A stretch of DNA of 64,000 bases from CAWBOY01 sp963790585 (GCA_963790585.1 CAWBOY010000009.1:124001-188000); one strand, 5' to 3'; shown: positions 48,759-58,734, counted from the stretch's first letter. Notes: generated from the letters alone by a model not told the origin. Made by a program: numbers and translations.

Positions 48759-48829
48759 AACAAGCAGCTTGCGTAGCCGGTTCGCCAGATACCGCTCGGT
48801 CGGACGCCATGCCTATACGGGAGCCAAGG

Positions 48830-49964
48830 ATGATTGTTCAAAATCTCGATAAACTAGCGGCACTTATCGAGCGGCAGGGTAGCTCTTTACTCGCAACGTG
48901 GCGAGAACAATTAAAGCAGCTTCCCTCGGCGAAGCATCTCGATACGCCGACTCTCAACGATCATATTCCCGCTTTTCTTGCGGAACTCGTTGCCGCATTG
49001 CGCGAAAGATCCGACAAAACCATCCCCGAGGAGGTTGTAGTAGGCAGCCCGCCGGGGCACGGCATGCAGCGGCACTTGGACGGCTTTGACATCGTGGAAG
49101 TTGTCGCGGAGTATAACATCCTTCGTGGCTGCATCCACGATCTTGCCGAGAGCCATGGGCTCAGTCTAGAGGGCAAGGCCTTTCATATCTTGAACCGCGT
49201 CCTCGATAGGGCGATCGGTTTGGCGGTCGAGACATTTGCTACTGAGCAAGCCCTGGAAGTTCAGCGGCGCCGCCAGGAATACCTCGCCTTCGTGGCGCAC
49301 GATCTCCGCACTCCGTTAAATGCTATTTCCCTATCGGCGCAAATCTTGGAACTCACGGCCTCGAAAGGTGATGCTGGAGTAGAATCGTCCCAAATACTGA
49401 AAACCCTGAAACGCAACGTCAAGCATCTCGAAGCATTGGTTGACAAGGTGCTCAAAGAGAATGCGAATATGGAAACCGAAACCGGCATCAAATTAGAGTG
49501 CCGTCAGATCGACTTATGGCCACTCGTGGAGGCCTTGATTCATGACCTGGATCCCGTGTCTGGAACAGCGAGCACGAAGCTTATCAACCGAATTCCTTTG
49601 GAACTGAATGCCTATGCTGACGCCAGTTTGCTTAGGCGCAGTTTTTCAGAACCTGGTAGCGAATGCAATCAAGTACACACAACGAGGCGAGATCATAATT
49701 GGAGCGCGCGAAATCGAAGCAGCGGAGGGCACCGAGTGCTGGGTCAGCGACAATGGTGCCGGCGTCCCCAAGGACCGTCTTGCTTTGATTTTTGACAAGC
49801 TAGAAACGGATCCTCACATGGAGGGTGGACTTGGCCTCGGTCTCGCCATCGTACAGACGTTTGTCGAGGCACATGGCGGCAAGGTGACTGTGGAAAGTAG
49901 AGAAGGCGTTGGCTCCACATTTCGGTTCACTCTTCCCGGCCGGGCCAAGGTCAGCGAGACGTAG
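48830..49964 (+). CDS. RsbRD-type sensor histidine kinase (frame-interrupted)
   Basis: The N-terminal 150 residues form an RsbRD-like helical domain (ATWREQLKQLPSAKHLDTPT, FDIVEVVAEYNILRGCIHDL). The HisKA domain follows with the phosphorylated His in YLAFVAHDLRTPLNAISLSA. Near 49640 the frame changes: the first ends DASLLRRSFSEPG, the second supplies GAVFQNLVANAIKYTQRGEI, the N box, then VSDNGAGVPKDRLALIFDKL (G1/F boxes) and GGLGLGLAIVQTFVEAHGGK (G2). One indel next to a T5 run reconciles them, giving about 378 residues. There is no transmembrane segment, so it is a cytosolic kinase. No response regulator is adjacent. Confidence 0.85.
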
Positions 49965-50061
49965 TCGGAACTATCCCGGAATAATCGACCTACAAGCCTG
50001 CAACGAAAAATTGTTTGGCGAGATTGGGTAGTTCAGTGACATTCCAGAGGGACGCGCCAAC

Positions 50062-50685
50062 ATGCGGAAGTTCTCGCGCCACATGCCGCCACTGGAGGAT
50101 CCGCCAGATACTTTAGTGCCATGGTTCTTTCTAGCGGTATTCGTCGCCGTTCTGCTGACTGTGTTAGTCGCCTTGCCGATTCCTATAGGCCTTTTCCTAT
50201 CTGCAATAGTGTTAATGCAAATCGTTGGCACAATTACTCACGATCGTTATCTTCGTCGTCTCGCCGAGGAACGAAAGGGCGAGGATATCGGCACCTTTGC
50301 ACGAGCTTTCAACCGCCATTCGGAACCGTTTGATCCATGGGTTGTACGCGCGACCTGGGATATATTGCAGCCATATGTGACATTTCGAGGCGCAAGCGTA
50401 CCCTTGCGTCCAAGGGATTCGCTCGGTGACGATCTGAAAATAGATCCGGAAGACCTATTGGATTTGATGAAGGGCGTTGCCAAAAGATCTGGACACACTT
50501 TGGATGGAGCTGAGGAGAATCCATACCCTTGGCCAATTGAAACCGTAAACGATTTCGTCCGATTCATCACGATTCAACCATTCATTGATGGAAGCGTTGT
50601 GACATCTTCAATTAGGACGCAACCGGCAGACCGTTCCGCGAAGGGGCAATCGCTCCGGATTCCGAGAATTTCAAAATGGACCTAA
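50062..50685 (+). CDS. hypothetical membrane protein with acyl-carrier-like segment
   Basis: The 207-residue protein has two adjacent transmembrane helices at about 18-60 (LVPWFFLAVFVAVLLTVLVA, IPIGLFLSAIVLMQIVGTIT). The soluble part includes VPLRPRDSLGDDLKIDPEDL, which resembles the phosphopantetheine-site region of DUF1493-type acyl-carrier-like proteins, where DSL..DL.....D..EL is usual. The similarity is weak. The function is unknown, and it follows the kinase by about 100 bases. Confidence 0.6.
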   Translation: MRKFSRHMPPLEDPPDTLVPWFFLAVFVAVLLTVLVALPIPIGLFLSAIVLMQIVGTITHDRYLRRLAEERKGEDIGTFARAFNRHSEPFDPWVVRATWDILQPYVTFRGASVPLRPRDSLGDDLKIDPEDLLDLMKGVAKRSGHTLDGAEENPYPWPIETVNDFVRFITIQPFIDGSVVTSSIRTQPADRSAKGQSLRIPRISKWT

Positions 50686-50778
50686 AGTTGACCGCCGATA
50701 CTCGCTCCCATTGCGGCTACGATAATGGCGCAACCTATAATTGTCGCAATCGCACTACGAATCGTCATGGCCTAACCC

Positions 50779-51975
50779 TCACGCATCCGTCACCCGGCAG
50801 AATACGGCTTTCAAATACCTTCCCTCCGGCACATGCAACAAGAACGGATGATCCGCTCCGGCTCCCGCTACACGCAACACTTGCAACGTCCGGCCCGCTT
50901 GCCAGGCCGCTCGCCGTATCGCATCAAGGAAGTCGTGTTCGCTTACCAGCCCAGTACACGAACAAGTCAAAAAGATACCGCCGGGCGCGACGGCGTGTAG
51001 CGCCAGGCGGTTCATGTCGAGGTAGCGCTTCAGGGCATAATCGACCTCTTCGCGGTCGCGTGTCTGTTTGGCGGGGTCGAGGACGACGACGTCGAAGCGC
51101 TGGCCGGTGCCGATGGTGTCGCGGAGCCAGGGGAATAGGTCAGATTGCACCAGCTTGAGGCGCACCTGATTCATGCCGGCGTTGGTCCGGGCCAGAGCCA
51201 GAGCTGTTTCGTCGAGATCGACGCCGGTCACTTCGTCGGCGTTGCCAAGAGCCTTGGCGTAGACGGCGAAGCCGCCGCTGTTACAGCAGAGATCGAGCAC
51301 GCGCTTGCCGGAGCAAAAGCCGGCGAGGAACTTGCGGTTGTCGCGTTGATCGAGAAAGAAGCCGGTCTTATGTTTGCTGCCTGGTGCGACGCGGAAGCGC
51401 AGGCCATACTCGGTAATGACCTCGGGCGGCGGCGGCTCGGGCTCGCGGCAGTCGAACGATTCCTGTTTCTGGACGTGCTCTTCCGCGAACCAGTAAAACT
51501 TGCTTCCAGGGTAGTAGGTGTCGAGGGCTTTGCGAATTAACTCGCGGTGACGAAACATGCCGGCGGAGAAAAACTCCATGACCAACACTGGCCCAAAGCG
51601 ATCGACGACGAGCCCGCTCAGCCCATCGCCTTCGGAGTGGACCAGGCGATAAGCGTCCGCGACTGCATCCAGACCAAGTCCGTTGCGGCGCATCTCGATG
51701 GCCTGGCCCAGGCGCCGCACAAAGAACGCCTCATCGATTGTTTCGTCGGCGTTGGTCGTGAGCACGCGCAGCGAGATGCGCGAATGGCCGTTATAATAAC
51801 CACGGCCGACCCATTTGCCGTCGCGGTCGATAATGTCGACGACGCTACCGCTCGGCAGCCGATCGATCGGCTTCTCGATCATCTTCTGAAAGATCCACGG
51901 ATGGGATGAGCGCCGCTCGATCTTGAGCCGCACCTGCGGCAACGCGGTGACTGAAGCAGAAACGGGTTCGGTCAT
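50779..51975 (-). CDS. rlmI: class I SAM-dependent rRNA methyltransferase, RlmI-like
   Basis: RlmI methylates C5 of C1962 in 23S rRNA. The 398-residue product starts at MTEPVSASVTALPQVRLKIE, has an N-terminal PUA domain (HPWIFQKMIEKPIDRLPSGS, GKWVGRGYYNGHSRISLRVL), a central LVHSEGDGLSGLVVDRFG segment and a Rossmann methyltransferase domain with the SAM motif VLDLCCNSGGFAVYAKALGN. The catalytic motifs are VVLDPAKQT and the cysteine loop FLTCSCTGLVS. ATG at 51975 is preferred since upstream codons are not conserved in character. It is convergent with the gene at 50062 and divergent from 52058. Confidence 0.9.
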   Translation of the reverse strand: MTEPVSASVTALPQVRLKIERRSSHPWIFQKMIEKPIDRLPSGSVVDIIDRDGKWVGRGYYNGHSRISLRVLTTNADETIDEAFFVRRLGQAIEMRRNGLGLDAVADAYRLVHSEGDGLSGLVVDRFGPVLVMEFFSAGMFRHRELIRKALDTYYPGSKFYWFAEEHVQKQESFDCREPEPPPPEVITEYGLRFRVAPGSKHKTGFFLDQRDNRKFLAGFCSGKRVLDLCCNSGGFAVYAKALGNADEVTGVDLDETALALARTNAGMNQVRLKLVQSDLFPWLRDTIGTGQRFDVVVLDPAKQTRDREEVDYALKRYLDMNRLALHAVAPGGIFLTCSCTGLVSEHDFLDAIRRAAWQAGRTLQVLRVAGAGADHPFLLHVPEGRYLKAVFCRVTDA

Positions 51976-52057
51976 GGAAGGAATCCTCTTTCTCCTGAAA
52001 TTATAGGACATTCGCCTCCACATCGCTCGCTTGATTTAGATCTATAGAGGATCTCTC

Positions 52058-52888
52058 ATGAGGTATTTTCTCTTTGCTTTATTGTCGCTGGCTGTAGCTA
52101 GCTCCTTTACCGAGGCTCAACAGTTGCTCATGCGACCCCCTGCCATTAGCACGCGCGTGGCCATGGCCGATCTCGTTGTCATCGGCAAAGTGACCGGCTT
52201 CGCCGACAAGCTTGAGGCGGTCGAGCTTTATCCCGGCGCCAAGGCCAAGGCCGAATACAAAGTCGCCACCGTGCGCGTCGACGACCTGATTCAAGGGGAT
52301 AAGGGGCTCAAGGAGATCCGCGTCGGCTCCGTCATGGCCGTGGTCCCGACACGACCCGGCGGCACGCGGGGGCGCTTCAACTTGACGATCGGTCGGGAAG
52401 CCCTCTTGTTTCTCGTGAAGCATCCGACGGCTGATTTCTATGTCGGGCAAGCCTATTACGACGCGATCGCCAAAACGGCCACGCCTGAGTTTGACAAGGA
52501 AATGGCCGAGGCGCGGCGCTGCGTCAAGCTGTTGGCCGATCCCAAGACGAGCTTGGCTTCCAAGGATGCCGACGAACGGCTGTTGACGGCATCGATGTTG
52601 GTCAGCCGTTACCGCCCGCTGCGCTCGTCGGCCACGCCGCCGAAAGAAGAGGCGATCGACGCCGACATCAGCAAGCGGATCATGACGATCCTGGCCGATG
52701 CCAGCTGGGATAACAAACCGACGCCGGATGGCGGCGTGATAACGCCGCGACTGATCTTCGCTCAGCTCGGTATGACGCCCGCCGACGGCTGGACGCCGCC
52801 GATGGATATCTCGAAGTTCGAGGAAGAAGCTAAGAAATGGATCCTCGCTAATGTGGACAAGTTCCGGATTAAACGCTTCGTGTATTAG
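52058..52888 (+). CDS. hypothetical secreted protein
   Basis: The 276-residue protein has a signal peptide (MRYFLFALLSLAVASSFTEA, cleaved near AQQ). The mature part begins with a beta-rich domain (MADLVVIGKVTGFADKLEAV, YKVATVRVDDLIQGDKGLKE, LNLTIGREALLFLVKHP-like), a pattern seen in many planctomycete secreted proteins of unknown role, and ends in a helical region with FEEEAKKWILANVDKFRIKR. I do not recognise a named family. Confidence 0.65.
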   Translation: MRYFLFALLSLAVASSFTEAQQLLMRPPAISTRVAMADLVVIGKVTGFADKLEAVELYPGAKAKAEYKVATVRVDDLIQGDKGLKEIRVGSVMAVVPTRPGGTRGRFNLTIGREALLFLVKHPTADFYVGQAYYDAIAKTATPEFDKEMAEARRCVKLLADPKTSLASKDADERLLTASMLVSRYRPLRSSATPPKEEAIDADISKRIMTILADASWDNKPTPDGGVITPRLIFAQLGMTPADGWTPPMDISKFEEEAKKWILANVDKFRIKRFVY

Positions 52889-53007
52889 GCGAGCCGGCGG
52901 CGTCCGCTGAGCAGAAGTGGCCTGACGTCTTGATTCGCGTTCGGCGCATGATAGCTTTAGAGGAAGTGCCAACGAACTGACATTCACTCGATAGGACGAG
53001 GCGTGAG

Positions 53008-53376
53008 ATGGCCGAACCCACACAGTACATCCGCATTGAGCGGCACGGCGACATCGCGGTAATTATCCCGTCGTCCGAGGTCGAAAAGCTCCCAGAAAAT
53101 CTTATGGAGCAAGCCGCGCGGCTGGTCCTGGCCCCGTTGCAAGACAGCCCCCCCAACGGCTTGATCTTCGACCTGAGCCAGGTCGACTATGTCGGCTCCG
53201 TCTTCCTCTCGTTTCTCTTGCGCTGTCACAAGCGCGTCAAAGAGCATGGCAGCGAGGTCGTCGTCGCCGGCGCTTCCAAGCGAGCGCGCGAATTATTGCA
53301 CATGACCGCTCTCGATACTCTCTGGGCAATGTATGAAACCCGCGCCGAAGCGATCGAGGCGCTCTCGGGTGATTGA
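53008..53376 (+). CDS. STAS-domain anti-sigma-factor antagonist
   Basis: The 122-residue protein is a single STAS domain like SpoIIAA/RsbV: IERHGDIAVIIPSSEVEKLP, LIFDLSQVDYVGSVFLSFLL and RARELLHMTALDTLWAMYET. The Ser in DYVGSVFL is at the usual phosphorylation site. It would bind an anti-sigma kinase in its dephosphorylated state. No such kinase is next to it. The RsbRD-type kinase lies 3 kb upstream. Confidence 0.88.
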   Translation: MAEPTQYIRIERHGDIAVIIPSSEVEKLPENLMEQAARLVLAPLQDSPPNGLIFDLSQVDYVGSVFLSFLLRCHKRVKEHGSEVVVAGASKRARELLHMTALDTLWAMYETRAEAIEALSGD

Positions 53377-53396
53377 TGCGACCGCGGCGCTATAAT

Positions 53397-53472
53397 GTAG
53401 ATGCGGCATCTTGCGGCGTTTCTGTAGACGCGGCATCTTGCCGCGTTTCTCTTCTACAAGAGAAGCGGCGCG
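53397..53472. repeat. direct and inverted GCGGCATCTTGC repeats
   Basis: TGTAGATGCGGCATCTTGCG and TGTAGACGCGGCATCTTGCC follow each other as two 27-base direct units, after which TCTTCTACAAGAGAAGCGGC inverts on itself. It occupies the gap between the STAS gene and the LOG-family gene. Confidence 0.6.
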
Positions 53473-53506
53473 ACTCCGCTTTTGCATAATATCGTCCGGT
53501 GACCCC

Positions 53507-54535
53507 ATGACTCCCCTTCCAGCAGACGACACCTCGTTCCAACAGATCAACGAAGCTCAGCCCGAGGATCGACAGCCGATCAGCATCGAGGCTCTCGGCA
53601 AGCAGATGCACGAGACGATCGACAAGCTCCTCCGCGACGAGGTCTCGCGCGGAGACATCAAATTGCTCAACACCGCTCTGAAGGAACTTCGCTATAGCCT
53701 GAAGCTATTCGCCGGACTGCGCGGTCATCGCAAGGTGACGGTCTTCGGCTCGGCCCGGCTGCCTCCGTCGGACACGGCCTATCAGATGGCCATCGAGTTT
53801 GGCCGGCGCATGGCCGCGCTCGATTACCAGGTCATCACCGGCGCGGCCAGCGGCATCATGGAAGCAGGCCACATCGGCGCCGGCCGGGAAAACAGCATCG
53901 GGATCAACATCTTGCTGCCCTTCGAGCAGGGGGCCAACAAGATCATCTCGGGCGACAAAAAACTGATGAACATGAAATACTTCTTCACGCGCAAGCTGCT
54001 GTTCGTGAAGGAGTCGGACGGCATCGCCCTCTTCCCCGGCGGTTTCGGCACTCAGGACGAGTGTTTCGAGGTCCTCACCCTGATGCAGACCGGCAAGTGC
54101 CATATCTTTCCGATCGTCATGGTCGACGCCCCCGGCAACGATTATTGGACGCGCTGGCAAGTCTATATCGAAGAGATGTTCCTCAAGCGCGGGCTGATCT
54201 CGCCTGAGGACATGGCCCTTTTCAAAGTCACTGACTCGGTCGATCAAGCGGTGGACGAAATCACCACGTTCTATCGCGTCTATCACAGCATGCGCTATGT
54301 CAGCGGCGATCTCGTGATGCGGCTGCAACATCGGCTCTCGGACGAACTCATGGCCAAGATCCGCCAGGATTTCGCCAAGATCGTCGTTCTCGGGACCTTC
54401 GAGCAAACGGCGGCCTTGCCGGAAGAGGCCAGCGAACCAGCACTAGCAAGTATGCCGCGTTTGCGTTTCCGCTTCGACCGCCGCAGCCTCGGCCGCCTCC
54501 GCATGTTGATTGATGTAATTAACAAAGAGGGGTAA
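53507..54535 (+). CDS. LOG-family (lysine decarboxylase-like) protein
   Basis: The 342-residue protein carries the TIGR00730-type nucleotide-binding fold: VTVFGSARLPPSDTAYQMAI, YQVITGAASGIMEAGHIGAG and the signature FPGGFGTQDECFEVLTLMQT (PGGxGTxxE family motif). The family includes cytokinin-activating phosphoribohydrolases (LOG) and nucleotide hydrolases such as PpnN. The extended N- and C-terminal regions (about 70 and 80 residues) place it with the large LOG proteins. ATG 53507 is chosen because the longer reading translates the repeat upstream. Confidence 0.85.
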   Translation: MTPLPADDTSFQQINEAQPEDRQPISIEALGKQMHETIDKLLRDEVSRGDIKLLNTALKELRYSLKLFAGLRGHRKVTVFGSARLPPSDTAYQMAIEFGRRMAALDYQVITGAASGIMEAGHIGAGRENSIGINILLPFEQGANKIISGDKKLMNMKYFFTRKLLFVKESDGIALFPGGFGTQDECFEVLTLMQTGKCHIFPIVMVDAPGNDYWTRWQVYIEEMFLKRGLISPEDMALFKVTDSVDQAVDEITTFYRVYHSMRYVSGDLVMRLQHRLSDELMAKIRQDFAKIVVLGTFEQTAALPEEASEPALASMPRLRFRFDRRSLGRLRMLIDVINKEG

Positions 54536-54862
54536 AAAGCGACCAATGAGCCAACCGCGGACCCGGGAAACATGCAAGCTCAGCTGAATGTAGTCTGGGA
54601 TAAGCTGTTCGCAATACGACAAGCGAAAGCGCTTATGGAAAATAAAGCAGGCCAGGACAAGCCGCGACAAGTCATCACCGCACGGAATACCCGGCCAAGG
54701 CCGGCTCGTTAAGACCACATGCTTGCGACGTTAGTATCCACTCTGGTAGACTCTTTCCCATACCAGAGGATGCCGCCATGAGATTCGTATCCGCTTTGAT
54801 CCTACGATACGCTTACATGAGAGTGTCTCCGAAACCATCACACTCGACCGGAGGAATCTGGC
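54536..54862. other. intergenic region with a duplicated gene start
   Basis: A first copy of the next gene's beginning lies at 54765-54810 (GGATGCCGCCATGAGATTCG..., reading MRFVSALIL) and the intact one at 54863 (reading MRFVPAMIL). The first soon loses homology and is probably a decayed duplicate. The part 54541-54760 shows no gene that I can support. Confidence 0.45.
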
Positions 54863-56707
54863 ATGCGATTCGTACCCGCAATGATCCTGCTCACGCTCGG
54901 GTTTGCCACCTACGCCGTAGCTCAGCCGAAAAAGACGCCGCGCCTCGATTTCAATGGCGAACCGTTCCCCGAAGGAGCCATCGCCCGTCGGGGCACCCCG
55001 CAGGCCAAAGCTCCCAGCGCTCCCAAGGAGGCCGATATCGAAAAGCTGATCGATCGCCTCGCCGACGTCGCCAATCCTGGCTTTGGATATAGCGTGTTTT
55101 TTGCCGGTTTCGGAATTTCTTCCTTTCGGCGAGACGGGGCATACGAACACGATGGTCCTCGGTGCAGCGCCGGCAACTCGCTCGGATGCGATGCGAGAGA
55201 TCGTCCGTTGTGGCGTTGCCGCGGTGCCCATCCTTCTGAAACACATGAACGACGACCGGGCCACCAAATTGCCGCCTGTATCTGGACTGAAGTGGATGGT
55301 CTATTCAGACGAATACGATTTTAACCGCAGGACCAGAAAAGCCGCTCCCGCAGGCGTGGGTCGTGGACGACGAAGCGCTGATCGTGAGACCAAGCACACC
55401 GTCACGGTCGGTGACTTGTGCTTCGTTGCGCTGGGTCAAATCGTGAATCGCCGATTTTCCGCCAGCCGTTACCAGCCCAGCGGGGGCGTAGTCGTCAACT
55501 CGCCGACGGAATCGGCAGCATTAAGAAAAGTGATTGTCGAAGACTGGAACACCCTCTCCGCGGAGTCGCACAAACGCTTACTCATCGAAGATTTTCTAAA
55601 ACCGGACCACGAGGAGCGCAGGACGGGTGCGTATTCTGCACTTGCATTCTATTATCCTGAGACCGTGGAAGAATTAGTCCTCAAGGAGCTTTCCACACCC
55701 ACATTCGATGTGTTTATCATTGAGAAATTCTGCCGTGAGAACCTCTATCTAATTGAAAAGAAGGAAGATCGGAAGACAGCCTATGAGAGTTTTCTGAGCA
55801 AGCATGGCGAGGCATTCGCCTCGGGTGTTTCAAACCAACTCTTCGACGACCTGAATTACGAGAACCGCTTTGGATCACAACCGCGCGAGCTGCTGGTTCA
55901 ACTATTCGGCCAGCCCGCCGATGTAGTGCGCACCGATCAACCCGTGATGGAAGTGGCATCCGACGGGGAGCGTGCCCGGTTCATCAGGACGCTTATTCAC
56001 GACGATAGCCGAAGAATCAGTGAGGCCGTGAAGGATGTATTCTTGAAGAACATGAATGACACATACTTTGCCGCTGCCTGCCTGAGCAGTCTGGCAAGCA
56101 GGGGCTATGCGGATTTCGTGATCGAACAGTTGGCCAGGATCGACCCGGCTGATACCGAGGCCAAAAGGCTGCATATTGGATACCTCGACGCGGTCGCCAC
56201 CTCCAAATCGCCTGCCGTACGGGCCAAGCTCTTCGATATTCTCAAGCGCAGCGGCAACGAACGGTATTTCATGGCGGCACTTCCCGCCGTTGATCGCTCG
56301 GAGGACAAAGCAATCCTGGACGCCGCCGTCAAGCTACTCGCCAAGTTCCCGGCAGACTCGAAAAGCGGGGGGTGGATATTGCCCATGATCGGTGAACGAT
56401 TTCCGAACGAAGCAAAGACGGTCTTCCAGTCTTTTCTCGCGCCCGGTAGCGCAAACCGAGCCGGTACGATGTGCAAGGTTCTCTTGCACGCCCATCCACT
56501 ATCGAAAGAGCTTCTTGCGCCGCTGTTGGACGATAAGCGTGAGCTTACGGGGTTCACGATCCGGATGCGCGTATGCGATCGTGCCGCGGAGGCAATTAGT
56601 TATACATCCAAAGATAAGAACTCCGCTTTGATTCCGTCTGGAGCTTGGAGAAAAAGGATAAGCAGATCGAAAAACTCAAGCTCTACTGCAAGGGAAACGT
56701 TCGGTGA
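54863..56707 (+). CDS. secreted HEAT-like repeat protein (two frame breaks)
   Basis: The N-terminus MRFVPAMILLTLGFATYAVA is a signal peptide. The frame continues to GFGYSVFFAG and passes near 55105 to another frame, SEFLPFGETGHTNTMVLGAA. The body is a chain of helical repeats (RCGVAAVPILLKHMNDDRAT, CLSSLASRGYADFVIEQLAR, KAILDAAVKLLAKFPADSKS), which fits HEAT-like scaffolds. Near 56635 a second change leads to FDSVWSLEKKDKQIEKLKLY and the stop at 56707, while the other frame runs into the repeat. GGAGG lies twelve bases before the ATG. The product of about 614 residues has no known function. Confidence 0.65.
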
Positions 56708-56767
56708 CCTGACCGTTCTTGGGAAAAAGCTGGCGATCTGTAGAGGGGGGGGTACCCAGCAGACATT

Positions 56768-56868
56768 TTGGCGCGACGGTCCCAGCCGTGTTATAAAAGC
56801 AATTGTGGTAATTAGTTAGGGAGCAGGACCGTCGCGCCGACGGTGTGCGCCATTTTTGGCGCGACGGT
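56768..56868. repeat. A-A'-A repeat element (TTGGCGCGACGGTC), copy 2
   Basis: TTGGCGCGACGGTCC at 56768-56782 is followed by GGACCGTCGCGCC at 56826-56838 (inverse) and TTGGCGCGACGGT at 56856-56868 (direct). The order equals that of 43216-43330, with similar first spacing (about 45 bases). Confidence 0.7.
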
Positions 56869-56989
56869 GGCGCGGAAGGTAATGGCGGCGGGCTTTTTGC
56901 TGCTTCGGAGGAACGAGGAAGCTTGTCAGTGCTCACCGAGCATCGTGGGGAGACAGGCGAAATGGCTGTCCGGAAAGGCTCATCGCCCC

Positions 56990-57273
56990 GACCCGGGGTG
57001 CGCTGCCGCGAACCTCATAGGCATTAAGTTAAGGCCCAATCCCCCGCGTTTCGTGTCAAGCCGCGCAACGAATCCGCCGAAGCACCTTGTACCGTTGGTC
57101 GCTTCGTAAGAACGCAACCTATTTCTATTACAATACTTACGTCATTTTTTCATCGGTCATCCGTACCGTTCCTTGGCCTAGGAATTCGTTCAGGGGTTGT
57201 GTCAGTGACGAGCGCAACGAATTTATTACCTTAACTTGATGCCTGTGTGGTGCGCTGCTGCGAACCCCGGGTC
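56990..57273. repeat. 284-bp element with 45-bp inverted ends
   Basis: The left arm 56990-57034 begins GACCCGGGGTGCGCTGCCGC and ends GCATTAAGTTAAGG. It matches the inverse of 57229-57273 at 38 of 45 positions. The 194-base interior codes for nothing and contains the AATTCGTT...AACGAATT element. A single related arm (CCTTAAGTTGATGCGTATGG) lies at 27066 beside the IS. The structure is that of a MITE-like non-autonomous element. Confidence 0.65.
57183..57223. promoter_or_regulatory. third AATTCGTT...AACGAATT inverted repeat
   Basis: AATTCGTT (57183-57190) pairs with AACGAATT (57216-57223) over 25 bases beginning CAGGGGTTGTG, as in the two ECF-linked copies. No sigma gene follows on the plus strand, so here it may be part of the surrounding repeat. 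Confidence 0.45.
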
Positions 57274-57336
57274 GGGCTGTTCCAAAGCGCTGTGGCGGCA
57301 CGTTTTCAACGGTCTGTGACTCGGGTGAAGCTCTTC

Positions 57337-58734
57337 TCAAGCCAACGCCGCGGCTCGGCCCAGGCGAGTGGCTTTCCATTGTCTCCAGCGCCTTATCCAA
57401 CACACAATCAGAAACACCAACGTCCCACTCGCAAAGATCGGCCCCAACAGATGCGCCTGCCCGCCGAAAGGCCGATCTGTCCTGTGTCCGAACTCAACCG
57501 TAACAACCCCTGTCTCCCCAATAGCGACGCCCTCCGTCGACGGTACGCCGTGGGGATTTATGGCTTCACTTCGGCCCGACGATGCTGACCGCAATACCCA
57601 GCGATCATTCTCCACAGCCCGTAGGCGTAGCAGCAGCTCATGCTGGTTATGCTGAACGCTGCTCCACGACATCGCGTCATAGGTCGGCGCTACCAAAACA
57701 GTCGCTCCCTGGCTTACCAGCGACGCGGCTACCTCAGGCGCGTCGAAATCGTAACAGATCGCGACGCCCAGAATGCCTCCATCGACAGGAAACACGGGCC
57801 GTTTCGTTCCCGGAGTGCCGTCGCGGACGAGCGGCACAGGACGCTGCTTGGGAAAAAGGCCTAGAATCTCACCATCCGGCCCAAGCACAGCCGCGACATT
57901 GTCGAATGGCCCAGCGAAGTAATTGCCCTCGACAGCGCCAAAGACTACAGGCGCGGTCAACTTGCGGGCCCACTCTCCCGGACCGCTGGGACCTTCGCTC
58001 ACTGGCTTGGACGCATTGAGATAAGCAAGCTCCGGCAACACGACCAGATCGATCTTTCCCGACGGCATCGGCATCTTGAACAGCAACATCTGCGCTTCGC
58101 TGACTCCCTCCGCCTGCACGAGCAAGGCGCGTTGATCAGGAGTTCCAATCGGCGGCAGCAGCCAGGCAAAAGCGGGGAGTAGCAGGAAGCAGAGCCAAAT
58201 GGCTCGATAGCCAAAAGCTCCCAAGGCCGCGACCACCCAAAGCGAAAACGACAGCCCGTAGACTCCAATCCAGCGAACTGGTGCGATCCACGCCGGGTCC
58301 GCCGCCAGCGCGTGCGGCGGCGTGAACCAAGGAAAGCGCAAATACCAGGCGTCTCCCCGAAACCACTCGACGCTGACGGCGAACATGCCGGTGAGCAGAG
58401 CGCGGACTACGAGACGTTGACCGCGCGTCATTGCAACCAGCGTGGTAAATAGCCCCCAGTAACCAGCCATCAGCGCCAAAAGCGAAATGGCCAGCGGCCC
58501 AAATAACCCGACAAACCAATGCATCGTCCCCCCGGCCACCGCGATGCCATAAAGGAGCCCAAGGTTCCGCGCATCCGTGGTGTCGCGATCACGAATCAGA
58601 AGGAGCAACAGCGCGGGTGAAATGAGGCCGAGCGGCCACAAACCGACCGGAGGAAACGCGCAGGCTCCGAGCAATCCAAAACTCAGAGCGTACAGAGCCT
58701 CACGCGGATTGGCTCCGAGGGACATACGTGGCAT
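57337..58734 (-). CDS. lnt: apolipoprotein N-acyltransferase-like protein
   Basis: The protein (about 465 residues) has an N-terminal membrane part with about six helices, including LSFGLLGACAFPPVGLWPLG at the start, and a carbon-nitrogen hydrolase domain outside the membrane. The catalytic Glu, Lys and Cys of that superfamily are in LVVLPELAYLN, GLFPKQRPVPL and GVAICYDFDAPEV. A last helix (LLGPIFASGTLVFLIVCWIR) precedes a basic tail. Lnt adds the third acyl chain to lipoproteins. ATG 58734 is used because the upstream in-frame start lies in a repeated copy of the RT gene's end. The membrane part is shorter than in E. coli. Confidence 0.82.
   Translation of the reverse strand: MPRMSLGANPREALYALSFGLLGACAFPPVGLWPLGLISPALLLLLIRDRDTTDARNLGLLYGIAVAGGTMHWFVGLFGPLAISLLALMAGYWGLFTTLVAMTRGQRLVVRALLTGMFAVSVEWFRGDAWYLRFPWFTPPHALAADPAWIAPVRWIGVYGLSFSLWVVAALGAFGYRAIWLCFLLLPAFAWLLPPIGTPDQRALLVQAEGVSEAQMLLFKMPMPSGKIDLVVLPELAYLNASKPVSEGPSGPGEWARKLTAPVVFGAVEGNYFAGPFDNVAAVLGPDGEILGLFPKQRPVPLVRDGTPGTKRPVFPVDGGILGVAICYDFDAPEVAASLVSQGATVLVAPTYDAMSWSSVQHNQHELLLRLRAVENDRWVLRSASSGRSEAINPHGVPSTEGVAIGETGVVTVEFGHRTDRPFGGQAHLLGPIFASGTLVFLIVCWIRRWRQWKATRLGRAAALA

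Larger units (their letters stand above)
56708..57336. other. repeat-filled intergenic region
   Basis: The whole stretch between convergent genes consists of repeats: the A-A'-A element at 56768-56868 and a large inverted repeat at 56990-57273 enclosing the AATTCGTT element. Short open readings here translate repeats and lack coding character. Confidence 0.65.

Noticed and set aside
54443..54718. 91-residue minus-strand reading after the LOG gene
   Set aside because: It overlaps the LOG gene's 3' end antisense and shows no recognisable domain or ribosome site.
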